Part shown: one piece after another, positions 56,270-64,000 of the stretch
Layout: the number at the start of each line of letters is the position of its first letter
Numbering within the stretch: the stretch's first letter is position 1
Origin: Thiomargarita sp.
Lineage (GTDB): Bacteria; Pseudomonadota; Gammaproteobacteria; Beggiatoales; Beggiatoaceae
DNA length: 64,000 bases
NCBI GenBank assembly: GCA_020718845.1
Contig: DYRG01000001.1
Coordinates: 62,001-126,000 of the forward strand
Direction: 5' to 3'
Notes under the pieces: model-generated
Database searches by the model: none
What the model was told of the DNA's origin: nothing
The model's input: the letters and a program-made list of their open reading frames with translations, nothing else
Position numbers and translations under genes: made by a program

Positions 56270-58027
56270 ATGTTTTTTTCAAAAAAAGCAATTTGCATTG
56301 GGATTTCATTAGCACTTTTATCTTCAGCAACTTTCGCAAAAGATAGTGTATTTCATACAGAATGGGTAAAGGCTAAAAAAGAGGCAAAAGAATCTTTTGT
56401 AACCGCTTGTAATAACAGTAAAAAAGCAAAAAAACATTCCGATTCTTGTGATTTTGTAAATTTTAAAGATGACTTCGGACCTAACCTTGATGCCTTAGAT
56501 AAAGCGTTTAATACCTTTGAGAAAAACCGTGATGAGGTTTCTAAAAATAAAGCGCTCACTTTATTAGGTAAAGTAAAGACAACGGCAACCAGTTATAAAA
56601 CTACTCTCCAAGAACATAAAAATAAATGGGCGGCAAAAATCAGTGGTGATCCTTGGAAAAAAGTGCTCACGGAAATAGAAAATATTGAGAAAGCTGCTTT
56701 ACCTTCTGTTGAAGCTCAAATTGAGAAACTATCTAAGATACAAGTGGTAAGTATTGATATTACATCTGCCGTAAAGACAGGAATCTTGAAATCCAATATT
56801 GATAAAATTGCAAGCGCATTACCTGATGGTTATGACATTAACTTTTTTGTTGAAGGTCCTGCGACTTTATTTGAGAAAAATCCCGTTTGGCATCAAGAAT
56901 TAGTTGATGCGGTTACTAAAACAGTTCGAGAAAAAGGCACTGATTTAAAATCTGCTTTAGAAACAATCAATCAGAAAGTTGCTAATAATGGTTATAGTGA
57001 TTTGAACGTTGCAACAGCTGATATTCAAAAAGCATTTAAAGCGTTTGAAACTGCCGTTGATCCAGCGGCTAAAACAGCTATGGATAATGTGTGGAAGAAA
57101 ATTATTTCTGATAAAAAGGAATATAAAATATATCAAATAAAAAGCGGGTTGAGCATTGCAGCTAAATCTATTGGTTTGGTGGCGAGTATTGCTACAACTG
57201 CAGCGGGTGGTTTTACGGGAGCTGGAACAGTTATTGGCGCAATTGGGATGGCAAAAACTGCTGTTACTTTATTTAATGAAACACGAGATTTACTTAGAGA
57301 TGCAGAAAGCGTAGGAAAAATATTAGATCAAGATATTGCTTCGATGAGAAATAAATTGAATGATCAAAGCCCTGCCGAAACAGGCATGAAAGAATTAGGT
57401 AAAGCAGGATTAGAACGGCTTACTGGAATCAGAACAACTGGGCTCAAATCTATTGATGATAACTTTACGCTTTATCAGAATAAGTTGAAAGGTTATCATT
57501 CAAAAGCAAGTTCATTAGGTGGTAAAATTAACCAGTTAATGAATGAAACTCAAGCACTTTCTAAAAAAGTTGCTGTCTTAAAACAGGAAGCAACTACCAA
57601 AAAAATCCCCCAATTAGCAACTGCAGCAAATAAATTGGAAGCAACGGTTTCTAAACTTGAGAAACAACTTGATAAGTTATTAAATGGGGCTTCTAGTGCA
57701 ATGGAAGGGTATAACAAGGGAATGGAAAATGTTAAGAATTTAACAACGACCATTAATGATTTGAAAGGAAAACAACCCGCTTGGTCTGAGAAGCTCCAAA
57801 AATATGTTATTCCTCTTTTAGACTTTGCTTATATTAGCCCAGATTCGGTGGCAGACATTATTGAATCGGCAGCAACTACTACTGCCTCTGTTATTGTAGA
57901 AATTACGACCGCCGCCACTGAAACAGAAAATGCCGCAAAAGGCGTTGCAGGAAATCAAGGATTGGAATTAGCTTTAGGTGGTAAAGATGCCGTCAAAGCA
58001 ATTTTAGAATTTGTTAAACCTAATTAA
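56270..58027 (+). CDS. Secreted alpha-helical protein with central hydrophobic hairpin
   Basis: A 585-residue exported protein that I cannot assign to a named family. A signal peptide (AICIGISLALLSSATFA) is followed by long amphipathic helices (about 25-265 and 365-500) rich in Lys, Ala and Leu. Between them, about residues 295-340, lies a hydrophobic, Gly/Ala-rich hairpin (SIGLVASIATTAAGGFTGAG, then VIGAIGMAKTAV). Helices around a hydrophobic hairpin are the hallmark of ClyA/HBL-type alpha pore-forming proteins, but low similarity keeps this open. The ATG at 56270 follows GGAGAAA; an in-frame TTG at 56255 is unlikely. Single-gene unit. Confidence 0.6.
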   Translation: MFFSKKAICIGISLALLSSATFAKDSVFHTEWVKAKKEAKESFVTACNNSKKAKKHSDSCDFVNFKDDFGPNLDALDKAFNTFEKNRDEVSKNKALTLLGKVKTTATSYKTTLQEHKNKWAAKISGDPWKKVLTEIENIEKAALPSVEAQIEKLSKIQVVSIDITSAVKTGILKSNIDKIASALPDGYDINFFVEGPATLFEKNPVWHQELVDAVTKTVREKGTDLKSALETINQKVANNGYSDLNVATADIQKAFKAFETAVDPAAKTAMDNVWKKIISDKKEYKIYQIKSGLSIAAKSIGLVASIATTAAGGFTGAGTVIGAIGMAKTAVTLFNETRDLLRDAESVGKILDQDIASMRNKLNDQSPAETGMKELGKAGLERLTGIRTTGLKSIDDNFTLYQNKLKGYHSKASSLGGKINQLMNETQALSKKVAVLKQEATTKKIPQLATAANKLEATVSKLEKQLDKLLNGASSAMEGYNKGMENVKNLTTTINDLKGKQPAWSEKLQKYVIPLLDFAYISPDSVADIIESAATTTASVIVEITTAATETENAAKGVAGNQGLELALGGKDAVKAILEFVKPN

Positions 58028-58131
58028 TTCGTGAGTTTGTGTTTTAGTTGATTGCCCTGAACGAGATACATCAAGTTTTATTTATGGTGATAATCATAAA
58101 GTTTGATTTTTAATTATGATTCGAAGCGCGG

Positions 58132-58137
58132 TATAAT
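58132..58137 (+). promoter_or_regulatory. -10 element upstream of cbbM
   Basis: A consensus TATAAT lies 47 bases before the cbbM start. The -35 position (TTTAAT) is poor, which would suit control by an activator such as CbbR; no cbbR gene is adjacent. Confidence 0.5.
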
Positions 58138-58183
58138 GGGCACACTTACACATTACCAACACAAAATCCACAGGAGTAGAAAA

Positions 58184-59572
58184 ATGTCAGACCAATCAGG
58201 ACGTTATGCACGTTTAAGCCTCAAAGAAGCTGATTTAATCGCCGACGGCAAGCACGTTTTATGCGCATACCATTTCAAACCCAAAGCGGGCTATGAACCC
58301 GTTGCGACTGCTGCGCATTTTGCGGCGGAATCTTCAACTGGCACTAACGTTGAAGTGTGCACCACCGACGATTTCACCAAAGGCGTTGATGCGCTCGTGT
58401 ACGAAGTCACTCAAATGGCAGACGGCGATTATTTGATGAAAATCGCGTATCCCGTTGATTTATTTGATAGAAATATCACCGACGGTCGCGCGATGATTGC
58501 CTCATTTTTAACCTTGGCAATCGGCAACAACCAAGGCATGGGCGACGTTGAATACGCCAAAATGCACGATTTTTATGTGCCACCCAAATACTTACAACTC
58601 TTTGACGGTCCAGCAGTTAATATTCAAGAAATGTGGCGCACATTGGGTCGTCCATTAGTCAACGGCGGAATGGTGACGGGCACGATCATCAAACCTAAAC
58701 TCGGCTTACGTCCACAACCTTTTGCAGATGCTTGCTATATGTTTTGGTTGGGCGGGGATTTCATCAAAAACGATGAACCTCAAGGAAATCAAGTCTTTGC
58801 ACCTTTAAAAGAAACCATTCGTTTAGTCGCCGATGCAATGAAACGTGCACAAGACGAAACTGGTGAAGCTAAACTTTTCTCTGCAAACATTACCGCTGAC
58901 GATCCGTTTGAAATGATTGCTCGTGGCGAATATATCCTTGATACCTTTGCAGAAAATGCCAGTCACGTTGCGTTTTTAGTGGATGGTTATGTCGCAGGTC
59001 CAACCGCAATTACTACTTGTCGCCGTTATTTCCCCAATCAATTCTTGCATTATCACCGCGCAGGTCATGGCGCAGTCACTTCTCCACAAGCAAAACGTGG
59101 TTATACTGCATTAGTTCATTGCAAAATGTCACGCTTACAAGGTGCATCTGGAATTCACACTGGAACAATGGGTTACGGTAAAATGGAAGGCGACGCTTCC
59201 GACAAAGCGATTGCGTATATGTTAGAGCAAGACGTGGCGCAAGGTCCTTATTACAAACAAGAATGGTTAAGCATGAAATCCACCACCCCAATTATTTCTG
59301 GCGGTATGAATGCGTTGAGATTACCCGGCTTTTTCACCAATTTGGGTCACTCAAACATTATTCAAACCTCTGGCGGTGGCGCGTTTGGTCACGTTGATGG
59401 CGGAACGGCGGGTGCGAAATCTTTACGTCAAGCGCAAGACGCATGGCAACAAGGTGTTGATTTAGTTGAATATGCGAAATCTCATCAAGAACTCGCGCGC
59501 GCATTTGAATCTTTCCCAAGCGATGCGGACAAACTCTACCCAACTTGGCGTGAACAATTAGGCGTTAAATAA
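58184..59572 (+). CDS. cbbM: Ribulose-1,5-bisphosphate carboxylase/oxygenase, form II
   Basis: A 462-residue form II RuBisCO. The N-terminal [20 protein letters not shown] and [10 protein letters not shown] near residue 165 (substrate Lys) are followed by [14 protein letters not shown] near residue 190, in which the Lys is carbamylated and the Asp and Glu bind magnesium. RAGHGA near 290, [12 protein letters not shown] near 325 and SGGMNAL near 370 complete the active site. The ATG at 58184 follows CAGGAG; the longer frame from 58103 is not used. CbbQ/CbbO activases, which usually accompany cbbM, are absent here. It fixes CO2 in the Calvin cycle at high CO2 or low oxygen. Confidence 0.97.
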   Translation: MSDQSGRYARLSLKEADLIADGKHVLCAYHFKPKAGYEPVATAAHFAAESSTGTNVEVCTTDDFTKGVDALVYEVTQMADGDYLMKIAYPVDLFDRNITDGRAMIASFLTLAIGNNQGMGDVEYAKMHDFYVPPKYLQLFDGPAVNIQEMWRTLGRPLVNGGMVTGTIIKPKLGLRPQPFADACYMFWLGGDFIKNDEPQGNQVFAPLKETIRLVADAMKRAQDETGEAKLFSANITADDPFEMIARGEYILDTFAENASHVAFLVDGYVAGPTAITTCRRYFPNQFLHYHRAGHGAVTSPQAKRGYTALVHCKMSRLQGASGIHTGTMGYGKMEGDASDKAIAYMLEQDVAQGPYYKQEWLSMKSTTPIISGGMNALRLPGFFTNLGHSNIIQTSGGGAFGHVDGGTAGAKSLRQAQDAWQQGVDLVEYAKSHQELARAFESFPSDADKLYPTWREQLGVK

Positions 59573-59590
59573 TTTTTAATCTCCAAATTT

Positions 59591-59618
59591 AAAAGCTCCT
59601 TTCGAGGGGCTTTTTTTT
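59591..59618. terminator. Terminator after cbbM
   Basis: AAAAGCTCC pairs with the GGGGCTTTT side (one mismatch) and is followed by a long T run. It also separates the convergent SDR gene. Confidence 0.88.
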
Positions 59619-59622
59619 GTTT

Positions 59623-60375
59623 CTAGCCGCGTCCAAATAAAGGCATTTTGGTGGGCATCAAAGTAATAAACTGAACATTTGTGTTAAGAGGTAAGTTTGC
59701 CATTAATAAAATGGTATCTGTGACATATTTCATATCCATTGTTGGTTCTATCATTAATGTTCCATTAGCTTGTTTTGCTGCGTGAGGTTCATGAGGGATT
59801 TGTGGTTCAACATTTCCTAAGTCAATTTGTCCGCAAGCAATATCATATTTACGACCTTCTAAAGATAAAGCTAACGTTAGCCCTTTAATAGCGTGTTTTG
59901 TAACGGTAAATACCGCCGCATCAGGGCGAGGAACTTGTGCAGAAGGTGCGCCATTATTAATAATTCTTCCTCCCATTGGTATTTGTTCTTTCATTAAACG
60001 GAATGCTTCTTGAGAACAAAGAAATGTTCCAATTACATTTGTTTGCACAACTCGTTGCCAATCCTCGTATGCAACATTTTCTAATGGCATACTTGGTACA
60101 TTATCTCCAGCATTATTAAATAATAAATCTAAACGCCCAAATTGGCTTTTAATTTTAGCAAAAAGATTTATGACTGATTGTTGATTTCCAATATCAGTTT
60201 TAATTGGGATCGCTTGAGAAATTTTTTCACCCGCTAATTGAGCGGTTTCTTCGAGCATATTCAAACGTCGTCCAGCTAAAATGACTGTCCATCCATTGTT
60301 GATTAAAGCTAAACTGGTTGCTCGACCAATTCCACTTCCCGCCCCTGTTACTAAAGCAATTTTATTTGTACTCAT
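59623..60375 (-). CDS. SDR-family protein lacking catalytic Ser and Tyr
   Basis: A 250-residue classical SDR. ALVTGAGSGIGRATSLALI is the TGxxxGxG cofactor motif, NNAGDN near residue 88 is intact, and the protein ends with the MPTKMPLFGRG block seen in one SDR subgroup. The active site is changed: the position of the catalytic Ser is Ala (NGAPSA) and the Tyr of YxxxK is Phe (VFTVTK); only Lys remains. It may bind a nucleotide without catalysing hydride transfer, or use another mechanism. It is the last gene of the operon with two dioxygenases and an aminotransferase, 17 bases after the first dioxygenase. Confidence 0.82.
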   Translation of the reverse strand: MSTNKIALVTGAGSGIGRATSLALINNGWTVILAGRRLNMLEETAQLAGEKISQAIPIKTDIGNQQSVINLFAKIKSQFGRLDLLFNNAGDNVPSMPLENVAYEDWQRVVQTNVIGTFLCSQEAFRLMKEQIPMGGRIINNGAPSAQVPRPDAAVFTVTKHAIKGLTLALSLEGRKYDIACGQIDLGNVEPQIPHEPHAAKQANGTLMIEPTMDMKYVTDTILLMANLPLNTNVQFITLMPTKMPLFGRG

Positions 60376-60392
60376 TACAAAAACCTCTAATT

Positions 60393-61241
60393 TTATTTTA
60401 AAGAACCATATTCAGATTCAAATGAACTTGAAGACCACGAACTTGCTGATCGTTGAAATATTTTAGAGCGTGATGGCTTATTGCAAAACCACGATTCAGA
60501 AATCGCTTGAGTGTAAGGATGTGGTTCTCCTTCTTCTTTAAAAATATAATTTAAAAATAAGCGCATTTCTTGAGGAGAATCTAATGGTTTGGGTGATACT
60601 GCGTGCCATAATCGTGCATCCATTACAACTAAACTACCTATTGGTAAAGAAAGTTCTTCTGCTTTTAATTCTCGATCTACTTGATTATGGTAATGTTTCA
60701 TCAATAGTTCAGCAGAGGCTTCTTCTATCGCAGGACCTATGGGAGCAAGTTCTTTTAAATCGATAATTTGATGACTACCCGGAATCACCCATAAACTTGC
60801 ATCACCTTTCTCAAATCCAGTTGGGTAATAAATCATTTGAATATACCATTTATTACGATCGATTTGATTTAAAGGTAAATTATCATGATGAAACCCTAAA
60901 CCTTGAGAACCACGCATAGAAATTCGAATTGAAGCATGACAGAAGTGATATATTTCACCAATGATTGAAGAAAGTAAAGAAACTACTAAAGGAGCGTCAA
61001 ATAGTTGATCTCCATATTTTCCTTGATCTTTCCACTGAATAAGACTTAAACGGTGAGGTTTATGACTGCGTCCACGTTCTTCGTTTGTTAAACTGAGAAA
61101 ATCAACAACCTCTGGGGTTTCTAATATTTCTTTAATGAGTCCTTCTCGCCCCTCATTTGTTAAAACATCTGGAAATACAAGATAGCCATTTTTATAAAAA
61201 AATGCTAATTGATCTGAAGACGGTTTTTCTATTTTAAACAT
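60393..61241 (-). CDS. Phytanoyl-CoA dioxygenase-family (PhyH) protein 1
   Basis: A 282-residue Fe(II)/2-oxoglutarate oxygenase. GFHHDNLPL near residue 117 provides the HxD iron motif, SLWVIPGSHQ near 150 is the family's strand, and DARLWHAVSPK near 210 has the distal iron-ligand His, followed by an Arg (EMRLFLNY) that would bind 2-oxoglutarate. It would hydroxylate a small substrate. It lies 21 bases after the second PhyH gene and before the SDR. Substrate not inferred. Confidence 0.85.
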   Translation of the reverse strand: MFKIEKPSSDQLAFFYKNGYLVFPDVLTNEGREGLIKEILETPEVVDFLSLTNEERGRSHKPHRLSLIQWKDQGKYGDQLFDAPLVVSLLSSIIGEIYHFCHASIRISMRGSQGLGFHHDNLPLNQIDRNKWYIQMIYYPTGFEKGDASLWVIPGSHQIIDLKELAPIGPAIEEASAELLMKHYHNQVDRELKAEELSLPIGSLVVMDARLWHAVSPKPLDSPQEMRLFLNYIFKEEGEPHPYTQAISESWFCNKPSRSKIFQRSASSWSSSSFESEYGSLK

Positions 61242-61262
61242 AATTACAATATTTCAACCTCT

Positions 61263-62111
61263 TTACAAGGCACTAAAGCCACATTTATTTGCAGCTTGCT
61301 TTAATTCATCGATGTTTCTATTTTCTCTCAAATAGTGAAAAGGATGGTCACGATCAGAGTGAACTAAATACTCTAGCCAATATTCAAGTAAATCTGTATC
61401 AGTTCGAGCAACAGCAGTATTGAAAATGCCTAATTTAGTTCTAATTCGTTCTTTTGCTGTTGGTATTGAACCACGATGCAAAATTCGCATATCAATAATT
61501 ACCGTATCACCTGCTTTTGTTGGTAAATCAAATCCCCCTTTTTCAAAAGCCGAATAGTCTTCATAATGAGGAAAACGATTCTTGGTAAGTTTGCGAGTAA
61601 TTTTGGAGAACCAAGGCACTCCTATTCCTTTTTCTAGCTCACGACGTTTAACTAAGGGGTCTCTATATTTGTGTGTCCCTGGAACTACAAACATTCCTCC
61701 GCCTTGTTCATCACAATCTTGTAAATAAGTACCGATTGCAACACCTAGAAAATCGGGACGAGTTCCAATCGGATAACCGTGCCCTTCCATAGTAGTTAAA
61801 TCAGTATGTAATCGCCAAAAACTATTTCTAATGCAAGAAGCAGGCGGCATTAAAAGAAAATCCTCACCTAAAATAGCTTTTAAAGCACTCACTAATTTGT
61901 CATTAGTAATCGTATCAATGAGATTAGGATATAAGCACAAATGATCAAAAATAATATTTGCTTCCATCAGGTTTTCATTTGGGTATTTCTCATTGAATTT
62001 TTCAATTAAAAATTCCCGAACTTCCTTTGTCCGCTCTGGGCTTAATGTCCCATGAACAACGTGATAACCTTGCTCAAGGAAATTAGCTTTAATAGCTTCG
62101 TTTGTTTCCAC
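61263..62111 (-). CDS. Phytanoyl-CoA dioxygenase-family (PhyH) protein 2
   Basis: A 282-residue oxygenase of the same family but distant from its neighbour. WRLHTDLTT near residue 110 gives HxD, GGGMFVVPGTHKYRDP near 145 is the conserved strand, and DMRILHRGSIPT near 210 provides the distal His with Arg in RTKLG. I place the start at the GTG at 62111, which follows AGGAGG by nine bases; an alternative GTG at 62141 overlaps the aminotransferase. Both PhyH genes are in one minus-strand run. Confidence 0.85.
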   Translation of the reverse strand: METNEAIKANFLEQGYHVVHGTLSPERTKEVREFLIEKFNEKYPNENLMEANIIFDHLCLYPNLIDTITNDKLVSALKAILGEDFLLMPPASCIRNSFWRLHTDLTTMEGHGYPIGTRPDFLGVAIGTYLQDCDEQGGGMFVVPGTHKYRDPLVKRRELEKGIGVPWFSKITRKLTKNRFPHYEDYSAFEKGGFDLPTKAGDTVIIDMRILHRGSIPTAKERIRTKLGIFNTAVARTDTDLLEYWLEYLVHSDRDHPFHYLRENRNIDELKQAANKCGFSAL

Positions 62112-62124
62112 AACTATTTTCCTC

Positions 62125-63507
62125 CTAAATTTCTTTAACACAACGATTAAATAATTGATCTAAAAGAGAAATTGCCAAATCAATTTCTTCATAGCTAATT
62201 TCAAGTGAAGGTGCAAGCGTAATTACATTTTTGTAATATCCACCAATATCTAAAATTAACCCATAGCGTTTTCCGTTGGTTTCTAATGTTCCACTTAATG
62301 CGATTTCACAGAGTTTATCAACCATTGATTTATCAGGTGTAAAACTGTCCTCTGCTTTACAGATTTCAATTCGTAAAGCTAAACCTAATCCATCAACATC
62401 ACCAATGATTCGATGTTTGCGTTTAAGTTCTTTTAATCCATTGAGGAAATATGCACCTTTTTCCATTGTTGAATGATGATAATCACTCGTTTCTAACATC
62501 GTAACAGTTTCTAACGCAACAGCTGTTCCTAAAGGATTTGATGAAAAGGTTGAATGAGTTGAACCTGCTGGAAATAAAGTCGGGTTAATTAATTCTTCTC
62601 TTGCCCATAAACCAGATAGAGGATTTAAACCATTTGTCAATGCCTTTCCAAAAACGATAATATCTGGTTTAATATTGAAATGTTCTATTGACCAAAATTT
62701 CCCCGCCCGATAGAAACCCATTTGTACTTCATCATCAACTAAAAGAATTTTACGCGCTTCTAATATTTTTTTGAGTTTTTCAAAATAGCCTTGGGGAGGA
62801 ACAACATAGCCACCTGTTCCTTGAATTGATTCAACATAGAAAGCAGCATATTCAGAACTATTTACTTTAGGGTCCCAAACACCTTGATATTCAGAATCAA
62901 ATAAACGCTCAAATTGATCAACACAAAACAACTCACAATCTTCACGTTTTTTACCATAAGGGCAACGAAAGCAATAAGGGAAAGGAACAAATTGTGCGCG
63001 TTCTCCAAAATGACCATAACGACGGCGATAACGATAACTAGAAGTAATTGAGGAAGCTCCTAAGGTTCTGCCGTGATAACCACCTTCAAATGCAAACATC
63101 AAACTTTTACCGTTTGTAGCATTGCGTATAACTTTTAAAGAATCTTCAATAGCTTGAGAACCACCCACATTAAAATGAATACGCCCTTTTAAGCCAAATG
63201 TTCTTTCAACATTTTTAGCTAATGCGGCAGCTAATAAAATCTTTTCCTTATGAAGATATTCACTGGTGATTTGAGGAAGGGTATCAAGTTGTCTTTTTAA
63301 TGCGTTATTTAAACGAGGATTTGCATATCCAAAATTTGCCGCCGAATACCACATTTGTAAATCGAGAAAGGCTTGCCCTTTCTCATCATACATATAACTT
63401 CCTTCACAGCGGGTAAAAATCTTTGGTGGATTATGGTAATGAACGGTATCACCATGTGAGCAATATTGTGCTTCAAGTTCTAATAATTCTTGTTCTGTTA
63501 AAGACAT
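62125..63507 (-). CDS. Class III PLP-dependent aminotransferase
   Basis: A 460-residue aminotransferase of the 4-aminobutyrate/acetylornithine/diaminobutyrate group. FNVGGSQAIEDSLKV near residue 110 and FEGGYHGRT near 140 bind the cofactor, LLVDDEVQMGF near 255 holds the Asp of the pyridine ring, and IVFGKALTNGLNPLSG near 285 holds the PLP Lys. A four-Cys segment (CFRCPYGKKREDCELFC near 175) recurs in one subgroup of these enzymes. It begins in the stop codon of the HAD gene (TAATG), so they are coupled. Amino donor and acceptor are unknown. Confidence 0.88.
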   Translation of the reverse strand: MSLTEQELLELEAQYCSHGDTVHYHNPPKIFTRCEGSYMYDEKGQAFLDLQMWYSAANFGYANPRLNNALKRQLDTLPQITSEYLHKEKILLAAALAKNVERTFGLKGRIHFNVGGSQAIEDSLKVIRNATNGKSLMFAFEGGYHGRTLGASSITSSYRYRRRYGHFGERAQFVPFPYCFRCPYGKKREDCELFCVDQFERLFDSEYQGVWDPKVNSSEYAAFYVESIQGTGGYVVPPQGYFEKLKKILEARKILLVDDEVQMGFYRAGKFWSIEHFNIKPDIIVFGKALTNGLNPLSGLWAREELINPTLFPAGSTHSTFSSNPLGTAVALETVTMLETSDYHHSTMEKGAYFLNGLKELKRKHRIIGDVDGLGLALRIEICKAEDSFTPDKSMVDKLCEIALSGTLETNGKRYGLILDIGGYYKNVITLAPSLEISYEEIDLAISLLDQLFNRCVKEI

Positions 63508-64000
63508 TAGTAAGTTTCCATCAATAAGTGGGTGGTTGCTAAAGTTGGTTTATGAAAAATGAAATCAGAATGTTTAAAAATATTTCTAATTTCAGAGAAA
63601 TTTTGGACGGGATAATGTGCAATATTTTTTTGTACACAATGTGAAATCAATTTATGTTTAGCAAAAACCATATCAACTTCTTCCGCAGCACAAAAATCAG
63701 ACGTACCATCTCCAATTAAAATGCTATGTGTTGATTGATGTTGCTTAACTGTTGAACATTTGCAATGTCCAGAAATCGCTTTACATTCTGGTTTAAAATG
63801 AGGAAAAGTTAATTGCCAATGGCGTTCATCAATGGTTTGTAAATGATTTGAAAATACAGGTAAATAGTTCAAATGATAACGTGTTAAAATGCGTTGAATA
63901 GCATAATCTAGCCCATCACTAACGATTGTAATTTTGTAACCTTTAGAAAACATTTCTTTCACAAAAACAGGAAAATCACTATCAATTTCGATTTCGTTAA
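63507..64000 (-). CDS. HAD-superfamily phosphatase, MtnX/SerB-like (partial)
   Basis: The frame is open to the window edge, so the N-terminus with the DxDxT nucleophile is missing. The visible part has VSDGLDY (motif II Ser), KPECKAI (motif III Lys), and ILIGDGTSDFCAAEEVDMVFAKHKL (motif IV Asp pair), the layout of MtnX-like and phosphoserine phosphatase-like HAD-IB enzymes. It dephosphorylates a small metabolite. It is upstream of and overlaps the aminotransferase gene. Substrate is unknown. Confidence 0.8.
   Translation of the reverse strand, partial: NEIEIDSDFPVFVKEMFSKGYKITIVSDGLDYAIQRILTRYHLNYLPVFSNHLQTIDERHWQLTFPHFKPECKAISGHCKCSTVKQHQSTHSILIGDGTSDFCAAEEVDMVFAKHKLISHCVQKNIAHYPVQNFSEIRNIFKHSDFIFHKPTLATTHLLMETY

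Overview
The window looks like chromosome of a sulfur-oxidising, CO2-fixing gammaproteobacterium, probably of the Thiotrichales/Beggiatoa type. The evidence is a form II RuBisCO (cbbM), a tusA-dsrE2 sulfur-trafficking pair, an intracellular-storage-type 3-hydroxybutyrate oligomer hydrolase, short-form HisG, CcmC, MurA/MurD, an AT-rich composition and many large sensory proteins. The genus assignment is inference from gene content, not from a marker gene.

Layout. 1-12240: one long plus-strand surface-polysaccharide cluster with four glycosyltransferases, three deacetylase-type proteins, a FemAB/GNAT-like transferase and a Gfo/Idh-acetyltransferase-aminotransferase set for an N-acetylated amino sugar. 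12250-14230: pncC and gltA. 14264-21051: a TPR membrane protein, then a 2.9 kb accessory cassette (three-gene toxin-antitoxin operon plus two secreted paralogues) inserted at the 5' end of a 3HB-oligomer hydrolase gene, whose promoter and first codons are duplicated on both sides. 21200-27270: tusA-dsrE2, a GspE/PilB-type ATPase, a sensor kinase, ribD and ccmC. 27372-27503: relics of a vapC toxin and of dam. 27563-39428: gltB, a SPOR protein, coaX, gdx, an aspartic protease, a second sensor kinase, a patch of gene relics (rmlB, mutM) with a small inverted-repeat element, and a GDSL lipase. 39507-45637: dnaE, murD, a PLD/zinc-ribbon protein and the RNase P RNA. 45663-51414: moaB, apaH, a diguanylate cyclase, murA and hisG. 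51497-55857: aroQ-accB-accC, with a second accessory cassette (TPR-type membrane protein, PIN toxin, antitoxin) inserted at the 3' end of accC and flanked by two copies of that gene end. 56270-64000: a secreted helical protein, cbbM, and a minus-strand operon of a HAD phosphatase, a class III aminotransferase, two PhyH dioxygenases and an SDR.

The most striking pattern is recurrent. Two unrelated housekeeping or storage genes each carry a toxin-antitoxin cassette flanked by direct repeats of about 225-263 bp made of the end of that gene, so that the gene remains whole while a truncated copy lies on the far side. In the accC case the copies differ at seven coding positions, all synonymous, which suggests the second gene end came from a related lineage. 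No transposase or integrase is visible in either cassette. Two further spots hold isolated gene starts (dam next to a vapC fragment, rmlB near a mutM fragment) that may be decayed products of the same process.

The genes otherwise fit a free-living autotroph: cbbM for carbon fixation, gltA/gltB/accBC for central metabolism, 3HB-oligomer turnover for reserve use, TusA/DsrE2 for sulfur relay, and a large envelope-polysaccharide island with several sensors.
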